This document shows, piece by piece, positions 33,021 to 40,379 of a stretch of DNA of 40,379 nucleotides (its first letter is position 1; each line of letters starts with the position of its first letter). The translations under genes were made by a program, and so were the position numbers. The notes under the pieces were generated by a model that did not search any database, had not been told where the DNA came from, and worked only from the letters and a program-made list of their open reading frames with translations. Source of the DNA: RGIG5579 sp045597125 (GTDB lineage: Bacteria; Bacillota; Clostridia; Oscillospirales; SIG627); assembly GCA_045597125.1 (NCBI GenBank), contig JAZODR010000045.1:1-40379 (forward strand), read 5' to 3'.

Positions 33021-33809
33021 ATGAGATTAGGTATTACCTGCAATACGTTGCACCGCGTTCAGGAGGCTGCAAAATATGGCTTTGATTATTTAGAGGTGAC
33101 TTTGAAGTGGCTGCAGGCCATGACTCCTGAAGAACTGGATGAATTTGAGGCTGAATTGAAAAAATACGGAATTACCGTTGGCTCATTCAACAGCTTTTTC
33201 GGCCCCGAGGTCAAATTGATGGGCGATGGGGTTGATATGAATCAGATTAGAGAGATTACTAAGAAAAACGTAGAACTTGCCGTAAGATTCAATCCTAAGG
33301 TCGTTGTAATCGGTTCCGGTCGTGCCAGAATCATTCCTGAAGGAGTTTCTAAAGAAGAAGCAATGAAAGTTTTTGGTGAGGTGGTTGACCTTGCTGCTAA
33401 TATTTGTGCAGAACATGGCATTGGTGTGGTTATCGAGCCTCTGCGCTACAAAGAGACTAACTTTATCAATACCATTCTTGAAGGCAAGGAAATGAGCGAA
33501 TACATAGGAAATCCGAATGTGGGTTGTTTCATTGACTTTTTCCATTTTCATCAGAATGGTGAAGAGCTGGATAGCATTGATGAGCTGAAGGGCAAATTGA
33601 TTCATACGCACCTTGCTCGTCCTAACCCGGACCGCAAGTCACCCAAGCCGGAGGATGAACCGATTATTAGAAGCTGGATGGAAAAACTGCGTCAAATCGG
33701 TTATGATGAAAGCCTTACTCTGGAATGCGTTTGGGAAAACCCCGATGATATGTCCGAGGAACTGGAAAGACTTCAACCCATGTTTCCCCTTTTCAGAGGG
33801 CAGTTCTAA
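33021..33809 (+). CDS. Sugar phosphate isomerase/epimerase family TIM-barrel protein
   Basis: The 262-residue protein belongs to the xylose isomerase-like TIM-barrel family that includes sugar isomerases, epimerases and related dehydratases. The likely metal ligands are E139 (VVIEPLRY), D172 (CFIDFFH), H197 (IHTHLAR) and E235 (TLECVW), in the order expected. The start ATG has GGAGG 6 bases upstream; an earlier in-frame ATG lies before that site and is rejected. It is a single-gene unit between upp and ychF. The substrate cannot be told; it could serve the sugar operon 3 kb downstream. Confidence 0.8.
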   Translation: MRLGITCNTLHRVQEAAKYGFDYLEVTLKWLQAMTPEELDEFEAELKKYGITVGSFNSFFGPEVKLMGDGVDMNQIREITKKNVELAVRFNPKVVVIGSGRARIIPEGVSKEEAMKVFGEVVDLAANICAEHGIGVVIEPLRYKETNFINTILEGKEMSEYIGNPNVGCFIDFFHFHQNGEELDSIDELKGKLIHTHLARPNPDRKSPKPEDEPIIRSWMEKLRQIGYDESLTLECVWENPDDMSEELERLQPMFPLFRGQF

Positions 33810-33822
33810 AAAATTCCAAGTC

Positions 33823-33858
33823 AATAGCCAAGTGTTCTTCGGGACACTTGGCTATTTT
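33823..33858 (+). terminator. Intrinsic terminator after the isomerase gene
   Basis: AATAGCCAAGTGT pairs with ACACTTGGCTATT over 13 bp around a UUCG-like loop, followed by a short T-run. Confidence 0.9.
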
Positions 33859-33880
33859 TAAAAATCCCAAAGAAAAAGTC

Positions 33881-33909
33881 TTGTGAATTTAAAATCCTTG
33901 TGGTATAAT
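33881..33909 (+). promoter_or_regulatory. Predicted ychF promoter
   Basis: -35 TTGTGA (33881-33886) and perfect -10 TATAAT (33904-33909), 17 bases apart, extended by TGG. Confidence 0.75.
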
Positions 33910-33943
33910 ACCAAGCGTTAATTCATAAAGGAGAAAAACTGTT

Positions 33944-35038
33944 ATGAAACTAGGTATCGTAGGACTTCCCAACGTGGGAAAAAGCACGCTGTTTAATGCG
34001 ATGACGGGCGGCGGTGCGCAGGCTGTCAATTACCCTTTTTGCACCATTGATCCCAATGTGGGCATCGTGCCTGTTCCCGACAAGAGATTGGAAAAGCTTT
34101 CTCAGATGTATAATCCTGACAAGGTGACCCCGGCGGTAATTGAGTTTGTGGATATTGCAGGGCTGGTGAAGGGAGCCAGTCAGGGAGAGGGTCTGGGCAA
34201 CCAGTTTTTGTCTCATATTCGCGAGGTGGATGCCATTGTGCACGTGGTGCGCTGCTTTGAGGATGCAGATATTGTACACGTAGATGAGGGAATTGACCCC
34301 GTTCGCGATGCAGACGTTATTAATATGGAATTGATTCTGTCCGATATGGATATTTTGGAGCGCAGACTGGATCGCGCCAAGAAGCGCTTGAAGGGGGATA
34401 AATCCGCTCAGACGGAAATTGATCTGATTGAGAAACTGATGGTAAGGCTGGGAGAGGGAAAGAGTCCCCGCGGGCTGGAATTTTCTGCTGCTGATGAAGC
34501 GCTTCTTGCGGAAATGCCTTTGCTTTCTATGAAGCCGCAGATTTTTGCCGCCAATGTGTCCGAGGAGGATATTGCACAGGGCGCTGAAAAGAACGGGCAT
34601 TTTGCCGCGCTTTCTGCTTATGCCGCTGCCGGCGGAAACGGCATTATTCCCATTTGTGCTAAGATAGAAGCGGAATTGGCGGAGCTTGAACCCGAGGACA
34701 GACAGATGTTTCTTGAGGATCTGGGCATCGAAAGCGCAGGTCTGGAGAGACTTATTACCGCCGGTTACGAGCTTCTCGGCTTGATCAGCTTTTTGACGGC
34801 GGGTAAACCCGAGGTCCGCGCGTGGACCATTACTCGTGGTACCCTTGCCCCTCGCGCCGCAGGAAAGATTCATTCGGATATTGAACGGGGCTTTATCCGT
34901 GCCGAAGTGGTCTCTTACGAAGATTTGATTTCTTGCGGCTCTATGGCCGCTGTCCGTGAAAAAGGCTTGCTTCGCTCCGAGGGTAAGGAATATGTGATGC
35001 AGGACGGAGATGTGGTTTTGTTCCGATTCAATGTATAA
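33944..35038 (+). CDS. ychF: YchF/OLA1-family ATPase
   Basis: YchF is a universally conserved Obg-related P-loop protein that prefers ATP, binds the ribosome and is linked to the oxidative stress response. The 364 residues show G1 GLPNVGKST at the start, YPFCTIDPNVG, DIAGLVKGASQGEGLGNQF (G3), a helical insert, and a C-terminal TGS domain (WTITRGTLAPRAAGKIHSD, FIRAEVVSYEDL). AAAGGAG precedes the ATG. It is a single-gene unit with its own promoter and terminator. Confidence 0.97.
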   Translation: MKLGIVGLPNVGKSTLFNAMTGGGAQAVNYPFCTIDPNVGIVPVPDKRLEKLSQMYNPDKVTPAVIEFVDIAGLVKGASQGEGLGNQFLSHIREVDAIVHVVRCFEDADIVHVDEGIDPVRDADVINMELILSDMDILERRLDRAKKRLKGDKSAQTEIDLIEKLMVRLGEGKSPRGLEFSAADEALLAEMPLLSMKPQIFAANVSEEDIAQGAEKNGHFAALSAYAAAGGNGIIPICAKIEAELAELEPEDRQMFLEDLGIESAGLERLITAGYELLGLISFLTAGKPEVRAWTITRGTLAPRAAGKIHSDIERGFIRAEVVSYEDLISCGSMAAVREKGLLRSEGKEYVMQDGDVVLFRFNV

Positions 35039-35066
35039 AAAAAGCACCCGTTATGGGTGCTTTTTT
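35037..35066. terminator. Bidirectional terminator between ychF and the araC-type gene
   Basis: A7GCACCC and GGGTGCT6 pair around a GTTAT loop. The stop codon of the convergent AraC gene falls inside the loop. Confidence 0.92.
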
Positions 35067-35896
35067 AAATAATTGCGTCTTGCGGAGGGGGTTATACCGA
35101 AATGCTCCTTGAAGCTGAGCTGGAAGCCACTGTAGGAACGGTAGCCTACCTGCCAGGCAATTTCCTCCAAAGAAAGGGTGTTGCTGCGTAGATAAATATC
35201 CGCAAGCTCCATGCGTCTTGTCCGAACGGCGGTTTTGAAATCCACGCCCAGAAATTTTTTGACCAGGGAGCTGGTCTGTCTTTGGCTCAGATACAATGTC
35301 TTCGCCAGGCCTGCCAAGCCTTCCTGATCGGCGAAATGGCGCTCCATATAGTCCATAATAATCCATTTTTTGTCGTTTGAGAAGTCCAAACCGTTTTTAT
35401 TTTCATTGGCTTTGAATTTGAGGGAGAGCAGACGCAAGACAGCGGAGAGCATCAAAAGGCCCAGGCGCGTATTCCGTTGGGGTGAGCTTGGTAAAAGCTG
35501 TTCGGTACGGCAAAGCTCCATTAGCTTTTCCGCGTATTCATCTTCAAACAGCAAAGGCTCGGTGACTTGCTCTAAAAGGTCTGAAAACGCATCTTTTTTC
35601 TTTTGTCTTTTGTCCGTGAAAAAATGAAAGCAGATTCGATCTACCGTGTCGTCTCCCGTAATGACGCCGTGGTAATAATCCCTTGGGATTAAAAGGATTT
35701 GTCCTTTTTGCAAGGAGATTTTGCGGTCCTCATCGGGTAGGTTAATAATCTCGGTTCCACGGAATACACAGTGAAATTCTATGGAATAGTGTTTGTGAGG
35801 GCGGTCGTTGATCTGCTCATTCGGTAAAAAGTTTTGTCTTGCGGCGCGTATTTGATAGACTGTTTCGTCTATGGTTGTGCTGAATTCGAAGCCCAT
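35051..35896 (-). CDS. AraC-family transcriptional regulator
   Basis: This 281-residue regulator has an N-terminal cupin-type sensor (HKHYSIEFHCVFRG, ISLQKGQILLIPRDYYH) and a C-terminal pair of helix-turn-helix motifs (LYLSQRQTSSLVKKFLGVDF; LSLEEIAWQVGYRSYSGFQLS, ending FKEHFGITPSARR), the diagnostic AraC/XylS layout. It is divergent from the SDR-aldolase-AKR operon, which it presumably controls in response to a sugar or sugar acid. The start at 35,896 follows GAGGAGG by 7 bases. Its 5' leader contains a large palindrome, a possible autoregulatory site. Confidence 0.92.
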   Translation of the reverse strand: MGFEFSTTIDETVYQIRAARQNFLPNEQINDRPHKHYSIEFHCVFRGTEIINLPDEDRKISLQKGQILLIPRDYYHGVITGDDTVDRICFHFFTDKRQKKKDAFSDLLEQVTEPLLFEDEYAEKLMELCRTEQLLPSSPQRNTRLGLLMLSAVLRLLSLKFKANENKNGLDFSNDKKWIIMDYMERHFADQEGLAGLAKTLYLSQRQTSSLVKKFLGVDFKTAVRTRRMELADIYLRSNTLSLEEIAWQVGYRSYSGFQLSFKEHFGITPSARRNYLKKHP

Positions 35897-35922
35897 CAAA
35901 GTTCCTCCTCAAAAAGATTGAA

Positions 35923-35947
35923 AAAAATGAAATTCTTTTTCATTTTT
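35923..35947. promoter_or_regulatory. Palindrome in the araC-type leader, candidate operator
   Basis: AAAAATGAAA and TTTCATTTTT are perfect 10-base arms around 5 bases, just upstream of the regulator's ribosome binding site. It could be a self-binding site or form an RNA hairpin. Confidence 0.4.
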
Positions 35948-35961
35948 ATCGTATTTAACAA

Positions 35962-35990
35962 TTGATTTTTCTTCTTTTTCAATATATACT
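35962..35990 (+). promoter_or_regulatory. Predicted promoter of the SDR-aldolase-AKR-ceramidase-like operon
   Basis: -35 TTGATT (35962-35967) and -10 TATACT (35985-35990) with a 17-base spacer, about 50 bases before the operon. A second TATAAT at 36001-36006 lacks a good -35 unless an activator helps. Confidence 0.5.
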
Positions 35991-36004
35991 ATAAACGTAG
36001 TATA
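35985..36004. promoter_or_regulatory. Palindrome at the operon promoter
   Basis: TATACTA and TAGTATA form perfect 7-base arms around 6 bases, overlapping the predicted -10. It is a candidate operator for the divergent AraC regulator or another factor. Confidence 0.4.
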
Positions 36005-36042
36005 ATCAAATACTGCCAAATTTGTCAAGAAGGTGAAAAAAG

Positions 36043-36828
36043 ATGAACGTAATGGAGCTTTTAAATCTTTCGGGAAAGGTGGCGCTGGTCACCGGAGGTG
36101 CCGGGAATTACGGCAGACAAATGACCGAGGCGCTTGCGGAGGCAGGAGCTATTGTTTGGACCGCATCCCGAAATTTGGAAAAAAATGAAGAGTGCGCGAA
36201 GAGTCTTCGGGAGAAAGGACTGGAGGTTTACGGCGATTCTTACGACCAGGCGGATGAAAAGAGCATCCTTGCGCTTTTAGAGCGTATGAAAAAGAAGCAC
36301 GGCAAGGTGGATATTCTGGTGAATAATTCTGTTTTGCGCTGTACCAAGGGGTATTACTCCGATCCGGAGCTGTTTGCTCAGAGCTTTGCAGTAAATTCTA
36401 CCGGACTGATTTTGATGTGCCGCGCCTTTGGCGATCATATGGCGGAAAACCAAAGCGGCAGTATTATCAATATTGGTTCTTATATGGGCGAATTGGGTTG
36501 CAATGAAACCCTTTACGAGGGTTGCCCCCACATTTCCAGTATTGGTGCGGTAGATTACTTCTATCATAAGGGTGGTATGCACAATATGACCCGTTTCCTT
36601 GCTTCCCGCTTAGGTCCTAAGGGAGTGAGGGTCAACTGTTTGTCTTTGGGCGGTCTTTTCAACAACCAGCCCGAACCGTTCGTCGAGCAATATGCCAAGG
36701 CGACCTTCCTGGGCAGAATGGCAGATCAGGACGACGTAAAAGGCGCGGTGGTTTATCTTGCCTCCGATGCATCTAAGTATATGACGGGAGCCGTTATCCC
36801 GCTGGACGGCGGCTATTCCGCAAAATAA
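36043..36828 (+). CDS. Short-chain dehydrogenase/reductase (SDR)
   Basis: The 261-residue classical SDR probably oxidises or reduces a sugar or sugar-acid hydroxyl with NAD(P). It shows the cofactor loop TGGAGNYG (residues 17-24), NNS (94-96, for the usual NNAG), catalytic S146, and the Y172-x3-K176 pair in YFYHK, then the C-terminal YMTGAVIPLDGGYS. AAGGTG precedes the ATG. It is the first gene of the operon, 18 bases before the aldolase. The spacer-rich loop LYEGCPHISSIGAVDYFY before the active site is a bit longer than usual. Substrate unknown. Confidence 0.92.
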   Translation: MNVMELLNLSGKVALVTGGAGNYGRQMTEALAEAGAIVWTASRNLEKNEECAKSLREKGLEVYGDSYDQADEKSILALLERMKKKHGKVDILVNNSVLRCTKGYYSDPELFAQSFAVNSTGLILMCRAFGDHMAENQSGSIINIGSYMGELGCNETLYEGCPHISSIGAVDYFYHKGGMHNMTRFLASRLGPKGVRVNCLSLGGLFNNQPEPFVEQYAKATFLGRMADQDDVKGAVVYLASDASKYMTGAVIPLDGGYSAK

Positions 36829-36846
36829 TAAAAAGGAGAAGAGTCA

Positions 36847-37632
36847 ATGGATATGAGAAAAAGCAGAGTTCTGAAGAAACTGCGCGAAGGAAAGGTTGCA
36901 ACTTGCACGAAATTGAATTTGTGTGATCCCCGCGTCGCCGAAATTGCGGCAATGGGCGGCTTTGATTGCATTTGGATTGATTTGGAGCACGTGCCCAATG
37001 ATATGAGAAGTGTGGAGGAGATTGTTCGCGCGGCAAAAATTTATGATGTTGACGTTTTGACTCGCGTAGGACGTGGTTCTTACAGCGATTTGATTCGTCC
37101 CTTGGAGGCAGATTCCGCAGGAATTATGGTTCCTCATTTGATGAGCCTTGAGGATGCCAAGAAAATTGTCTATTACACCAAGTTCCACCCTATCGGCAGA
37201 CGTCCTTTGGACGGCGGTAATGCTGACGGCAGATATTGCGGTGTCAGTGGCGCAGATTATATTAAGCAGGCAAATGAGGAACGTTTTACCATCGTACAAA
37301 TTGAAGATCCGGAACCTATGGAGGAACTGGAAGAGATTTGTGCATTGCCCGGTATTGATATGATTTTCTTTGGCCCTGCGGATTTCAGCCAAGGCATTGG
37401 AAATCCTTGCGGCGACGATCCTCGCATTGATGAAGCGCGTCGTAAGATTGCTACTTGCGCAAGAAAGCATGGTAAATTTGCCGGTACTGTTGGTGGTGCG
37501 GCAAACTTTGATTCCCTTGTGGAGATGGGTTACAATTTTATTTCCACCGGTGCAGACGTGGTTGCTTTGCTTCCTTACTTTAAGAATCTTTATGAAAGCG
37601 TTAAAGATAGAAACGCGGTTGAGGTAAAATGA
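36847..37632 (+). CDS. HpcH/HpaI-family class II aldolase
   Basis: The 261-residue protein matches the family that includes YfaU (2-keto-3-deoxy-L-rhamnonate aldolase) and GarL: metal-dependent retro-aldol cleavage of 2-keto-3-deoxy sugar acids to pyruvate plus an aldehyde. Expected catalytic residues are present: H48 in IDLEH, R73 in LTRV, and metal ligands E153 (QIEDPE) and D179 (FGPADFS). AAAGGAG precedes the ATG. It overlaps the aldo/keto reductase gene by 4 bases. The specific keto acid is not known. Confidence 0.92.
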   Translation: MDMRKSRVLKKLREGKVATCTKLNLCDPRVAEIAAMGGFDCIWIDLEHVPNDMRSVEEIVRAAKIYDVDVLTRVGRGSYSDLIRPLEADSAGIMVPHLMSLEDAKKIVYYTKFHPIGRRPLDGGNADGRYCGVSGADYIKQANEERFTIVQIEDPEPMEELEEICALPGIDMIFFGPADFSQGIGNPCGDDPRIDEARRKIATCARKHGKFAGTVGGAANFDSLVEMGYNFISTGADVVALLPYFKNLYESVKDRNAVEVK

Positions 37633-38543
37633 AAAGAAATATTTCGCCCATGACTTTGGGTACGGTACAGCTTGGAATGAATTACGGTATTGCCAACGAG
37701 GGAGGAAAGCCTTCTCTTGAGAAAAGCTTTGCCATTTTAAACGAAGCGGTAAAAGGGGGTATCACCTCTCTGGATACTGCCCGCGCCTACGGCAATTCGG
37801 AAGAAGTCATCGGAGCATATTTGAAGGAATATGGGAAGAATGATCTTTGTATTACTACTAAAATTCCTCATTTTTCCGGAGAGGGAAGTCTTGAGAGCTA
37901 CGTAGTGGATTCCGTTGAGGGTTCTCTTGAAAGATTGGGTATTCAAAAGCTTTCTTCCGTGATGCTTCACGCGGCGGGGGATTTGTTTGAATACGGAGAG
38001 AAAATGGTTTCTGCTCTGGAGGGCCTTGTGCGCCGCGGTTACGTGGAAAAGGTGGGCGTTTCCGTTTATAATGATGAGGAAATTGCTGAGCTTTTGCGCT
38101 ATGACTGTCTGCAGGTCACCCAGATTCCCATGAGTATTTTTGATCAAAGGCTGATTACCTGCGGTGCGCTGGACCGCCTTGCAAAGCGGGGCGTGGAAGT
38201 GTACGTGCGCAGCGTATTTTTACAGGGACTCTTTTTCCTGGATCCCGATGGAATTACTGACCCCATTCTTTTGGAGCACGCGGCGCCTTGTATTCGCAAA
38301 CTTCGCGAGATCGCGGAGCGAGAAGGGATGACTGTGGCGCAGTTGGCAGTTGGTTTTATGCGTTCCTTGGAGGGCGTGACCAGTCTTGTTTTGGGTGCGG
38401 ATGCCCCTGAGCACGTAAAGCAAAATCTGTCTTATTTTTCTGCCCCTGCATTGGGAGAAAAGGTGATGGCAGAGTTGAAAAAGGAATTTGCCGAGATGGA
38501 CATACCGGAAATTATGAAAGTCTTGTCCCGTCCCAAGGCATAA
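37629..38543 (+). CDS. Aldo/keto reductase
   Basis: This 304-residue protein has the AKR TIM-barrel with the catalytic tetrad D49, Y54, K78 and H114 (SLDTARAYG, TTKI, VMLHA), then KVGVSVYN and QIPMSIFDQRL. It probably reduces the aldehyde from the aldolase or acts on the incoming sugar with NADPH. The start overlaps the aldolase stop by 4 bases (ATGA). Substrate unknown. Confidence 0.9.
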   Translation: MKRNISPMTLGTVQLGMNYGIANEGGKPSLEKSFAILNEAVKGGITSLDTARAYGNSEEVIGAYLKEYGKNDLCITTKIPHFSGEGSLESYVVDSVEGSLERLGIQKLSSVMLHAAGDLFEYGEKMVSALEGLVRRGYVEKVGVSVYNDEEIAELLRYDCLQVTQIPMSIFDQRLITCGALDRLAKRGVEVYVRSVFLQGLFFLDPDGITDPILLEHAAPCIRKLREIAEREGMTVAQLAVGFMRSLEGVTSLVLGADAPEHVKQNLSYFSAPALGEKVMAELKKEFAEMDIPEIMKVLSRPKA

Positions 38544-38597
38544 GGACCTTTACTATGTTGATTGACAAGCATTTTTAAGCGAAATTGAGGTGTGAAA

Positions 38598-39938
38598 ATG
38601 AAAACGTTTTGCGCGGGCTTTGCCCGCAAGGATATTACTCCTCCTCTGGGCATTTATATCAACGGATATTTTAAGGAGCGCAGAGCTGAAGGAGTGATGG
38701 ATCCTTTGGAACTTTGCTGTCTTGCCTTGGGATTGGGCGAGAAGCGAGTGGTGCTTTGTACTGTGGATAACTTGGGTGTTCCCCGTCGGATTCTGGAGCC
38801 CATGTTGGAGCGCGCTGCCCAGGCAACGGGACTTCCCAAAGAAGCCTTTTATTTCAGCGCAACCCATAGCCACACGGCAGGTGCTTTGGATGATGAAAAC
38901 TGCGATGAAATAGAAATTGCTTACCGCGAGCAGGTAACTGTAGCTCTTTGCGAAGCGGCACAAGCGGCACTGGCGGATCTTGCTCCCTGTAAAATGGGCA
39001 CCGCTATCGGAAAGGCGCCCAATTCTGCGTTTGTGCGCCGCTACCGTATGAAGGACGGATCTGTGCGCACCAATCCCGGTGTCAATAATCCCGATGTACT
39101 GGAGCCTGTCAGCGAGGCGGATGAGCGGGTTTCCGTGATTCGACTGGATCGGGAAAAGGATAGCCTTCTTTTGGTCAGCTTTGCCAACCATCCCGATACT
39201 GTGGGCGGTTGCAATCTTTCTGCGGATTGGCCCGGTTTTGCCCGTCGCGAGACGGAGCGCGCATTGCCTGATACCAAGGTGATCTTTTTTAACGGCGCAC
39301 AAGGCGACGTAAACCATGTGAAGGTATTCCCTCAGGGTGGCGATCTGAACGGAATGGAAAATGATTTTGACGATGTATATCGTGGCTATGACCACGCCCG
39401 TTATTTGGGCAGAGTCGTGGCCGGTGCTGTTTTGCAGGTGTACGACAAGGTAGCCTATAGCCAGGTGAATGAGCTTGACTATTTGCAGATCGAGGTGCAG
39501 ATTCCTTCCAATAAGCCAACCCCCGAGGAGCTTCCTTTGGCGAGAAAGTACGCTGCTCTGCATGAGGCGGGGAAGGATGATGAGATTCCCTACGAAGGGA
39601 TGATGCTGACTACTGTGGTTGCCAGTTCCTTGCGTAAGCTGCGCCTGGAAAACGGCCCTGAGTTTTTCTATCTGCCGTTGACTGCGCTTCGCATAGGCGA
39701 CGTGGCAATGATTGGTTTGCCCGGCGAACCTTTCACGGGAATTGGTGTTGCTTTAAAAGAAACGGTTGGTCCTGCAATGGTTATTCCTACTTGCGTGACT
39801 AATGCTTATGAAGGATATTTCCCCATGCTGGATTCTTATGAAGGCGGCTATGAATCGGGAACTTCCAATTATAAAGCGGGTGTTGCGGAGATTTTCATCG
39901 AGGAAGGACAGAAACTTCTGGGTAAACTTTGGAATTAA
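38598..39938 (+). CDS. Cytosolic neutral-ceramidase-like protein lacking the catalytic serine
   Basis: The 446-residue protein matches the N-terminal catalytic part of the neutral/alkaline ceramidase family. Likely zinc ligands are all present: H90/H92 in SATHSHTAG, H198 in FANHPDTVG, E377 in GLPGEPFTG and Y404/Y407 in NAYEGYFP. But the segment that in ceramidases carries the nucleophile (N-x-G-x-x-SPN) reads FNGAQGDVNHV (231-241), with no serine. There is no signal peptide, so it should be in the cytosol, unlike secreted ceramidases. In a sugar operon it more likely hydrolyses a lactone, amide or ester of a sugar derivative. The ATG at 38,598 has GAGGTG 5 bases upstream; a GTG two codons earlier is part of that site. 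Confidence 0.82.
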   Translation: MKTFCAGFARKDITPPLGIYINGYFKERRAEGVMDPLELCCLALGLGEKRVVLCTVDNLGVPRRILEPMLERAAQATGLPKEAFYFSATHSHTAGALDDENCDEIEIAYREQVTVALCEAAQAALADLAPCKMGTAIGKAPNSAFVRRYRMKDGSVRTNPGVNNPDVLEPVSEADERVSVIRLDREKDSLLLVSFANHPDTVGGCNLSADWPGFARRETERALPDTKVIFFNGAQGDVNHVKVFPQGGDLNGMENDFDDVYRGYDHARYLGRVVAGAVLQVYDKVAYSQVNELDYLQIEVQIPSNKPTPEELPLARKYAALHEAGKDDEIPYEGMMLTTVVASSLRKLRLENGPEFFYLPLTALRIGDVAMIGLPGEPFTGIGVALKETVGPAMVIPTCVTNAYEGYFPMLDSYEGGYESGTSNYKAGVAEIFIEEGQKLLGKLWN

Positions 39939-39943
39939 ATTTG

Positions 39944-39979
39944 AACAGCCTTGTTTTCTTGGAAACAAGGCTGTTTTTA
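39944..39979 (+). terminator. Intrinsic terminator after the ceramidase-like gene
   Basis: AACAGCCTTGTTT pairs with AAACAAGGCTGTT over 13 bp around a 6-base loop, followed by T5. It closes the four-gene operon. Confidence 0.92.
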
Positions 39980-40083
39980 TATATAAATAAGGAAGAAAAA
40001 ATGAGAAATTCGTGACAAAAAGGAAAAAAATGTGAACGAGCTGAAAACAAAAGAAAAATCGTCATTTTTTCTCGAAAAAAGTG

Positions 40084-40112
40084 TTGACAAAGGGAAATGT
40101 ATTTGCTAAACT
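40084..40112 (+). promoter_or_regulatory. rRNA-operon-type promoter P1
   Basis: -35 TTGACA (40084-40089) and -10 TAAACT (40107-40112), 17 bases apart, extended by TGC. A/T-rich DNA upstream could act as an UP element. Confidence 0.7.
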
Positions 40113-40188
40113 GTAACTCCACCGCGTGAGAGCGGAGGCCGGATGCGAACCGAAGGAAAAATTTTTTTGAAAAAAACAAAAAAAGGTA

Positions 40189-40217
40189 TTGACAAAGGGT
40201 AAGCATTTGGATATAAT
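40189..40217 (+). promoter_or_regulatory. rRNA-operon-type promoter P2
   Basis: Perfect -35 TTGACA (40189-40194) and -10 TATAAT (40212-40217) with a 17-base spacer. It shares the string TTGACAAAGGG with P1, exactly 105 bases apart. Confidence 0.8.
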
Positions 40218-40379
40218 AGAAAAGCTGCGGTTGACGCGGCGGCGAACCTTGAAAATTGAACAACAAAGACGAAAAATGTACAAAGACAAAGCACGATTAT
40301 TGGTAAGAGATTACTTTTAAAAGTGTGGAAGCTTTAGTCATTCCTTAAGAAAAATACAAACCAGAAACAAAGTAAAAGA
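40218..40379 (+). other. Leader of a probable rRNA operon, cut by the window end
   Basis: The 440 bases after the last gene have no open frame that looks real. They hold two strong tandem promoters and then a leader with CCTTGAAAATTGAACAA, a string typical of Firmicute rRNA leaders and spacers. The window ends before any 16S sequence, as expected when an assembly breaks at a repeated rRNA operon. A tRNA cluster or other highly expressed RNA downstream is the alternative. Confidence 0.6.

Noticed and set aside
33950..35047. 365-residue minus-strand frame opposite ychF
   Set aside because: Shadow of a highly conserved gene; no start signals or recognisable family.
38553..39563. 336-residue minus-strand frame opposite the ceramidase-like gene
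   Set aside because: Same reason: antisense to a gene with conserved metal ligands, with no own signals.
1..40379. Insertion sequences, prophage, CRISPR arrays, tRNA genes
   Set aside because: No transposase, integrase or phage gene, no regularly spaced repeats and no cloverleaf-like segment were seen in the gaps between genes.

Overview
The window reads as a Firmicutes (class Clostridia) chromosome fragment. It encodes a full-length Spo0A, a single-chain pyruvate:ferredoxin oxidoreductase (anaerobic pyruvate metabolism), AddAB rather than RecBCD, and the conserved clostridial block nusB-xseA-xseB-dxs-tlyA-nadK-argR-recN. Strong AGGAGG-type ribosome binding sites and many TG-extended -10 promoters fit this. 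It is ordinary core genome: I see no phage, insertion sequence, CRISPR array or tRNA gene. Two parts differ in style. Bases 1 to about 4,790 are AT-rich and use CAA for glutamine. From about 4,790 to the end the DNA is GC-richer and mostly uses CAG. The switch falls inside the nifJ reading frame, at the very conserved thiamine-diphosphate motif, so the contig may be an assembly chimera or mark a homologous exchange.

Layout, left part (1-4,142): a 5'-truncated rsmG overlaps a YpsA/SLOG-family gene on the plus strand. Convergent to them is a tight minus-strand operon for an amino-acid ABC transporter (binding protein, permease, ATPase) ending in the TrpR-like gene yerC. The binding protein appears to be a natural circular permutant: its canonical C-terminal half comes first and its N-terminal half last. 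This is the most unusual thing in the window. The ATPase also carries an extra charged helical segment of about 45 residues.

Middle (4,160-30,638), almost all on the minus strand: nifJ; a small membrane protein (plus strand); then one apparent 12-gene operon running from a consensus promoter at 20,287-20,316: serC-serA-nusB-(TsaD paralog)-xseA-xseB-dxs-tlyA-nadK-argR-recN-tyrS. Upstream lies queT-(zinc phospholipase C-like)-ddl, headed by a candidate preQ1-I riboswitch. Then come spo0A, with two palindromic operator-like sites and 0A-box-like sequences upstream, and addB-addA. The usual neighbours ispA (between xseB and dxs) and spoIVB (between recN and spo0A) are absent.

Right part (30,730-40,379), mostly plus strand: uraA-upp (uracil uptake and salvage), a sugar-phosphate isomerase/epimerase-like TIM barrel, ychF, and a divergent AraC regulator facing a four-gene operon of short-chain dehydrogenase, HpcH/HpaI aldolase, aldo/keto reductase and a cytosolic neutral-ceramidase-like protein. 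The last gene lacks the catalytic serine of true ceramidases, so the operon looks like a sugar or sugar-acid catabolic set of unknown substrate. The window ends in tandem promoters and a leader typical of a ribosomal RNA operon, with the rRNA itself outside.
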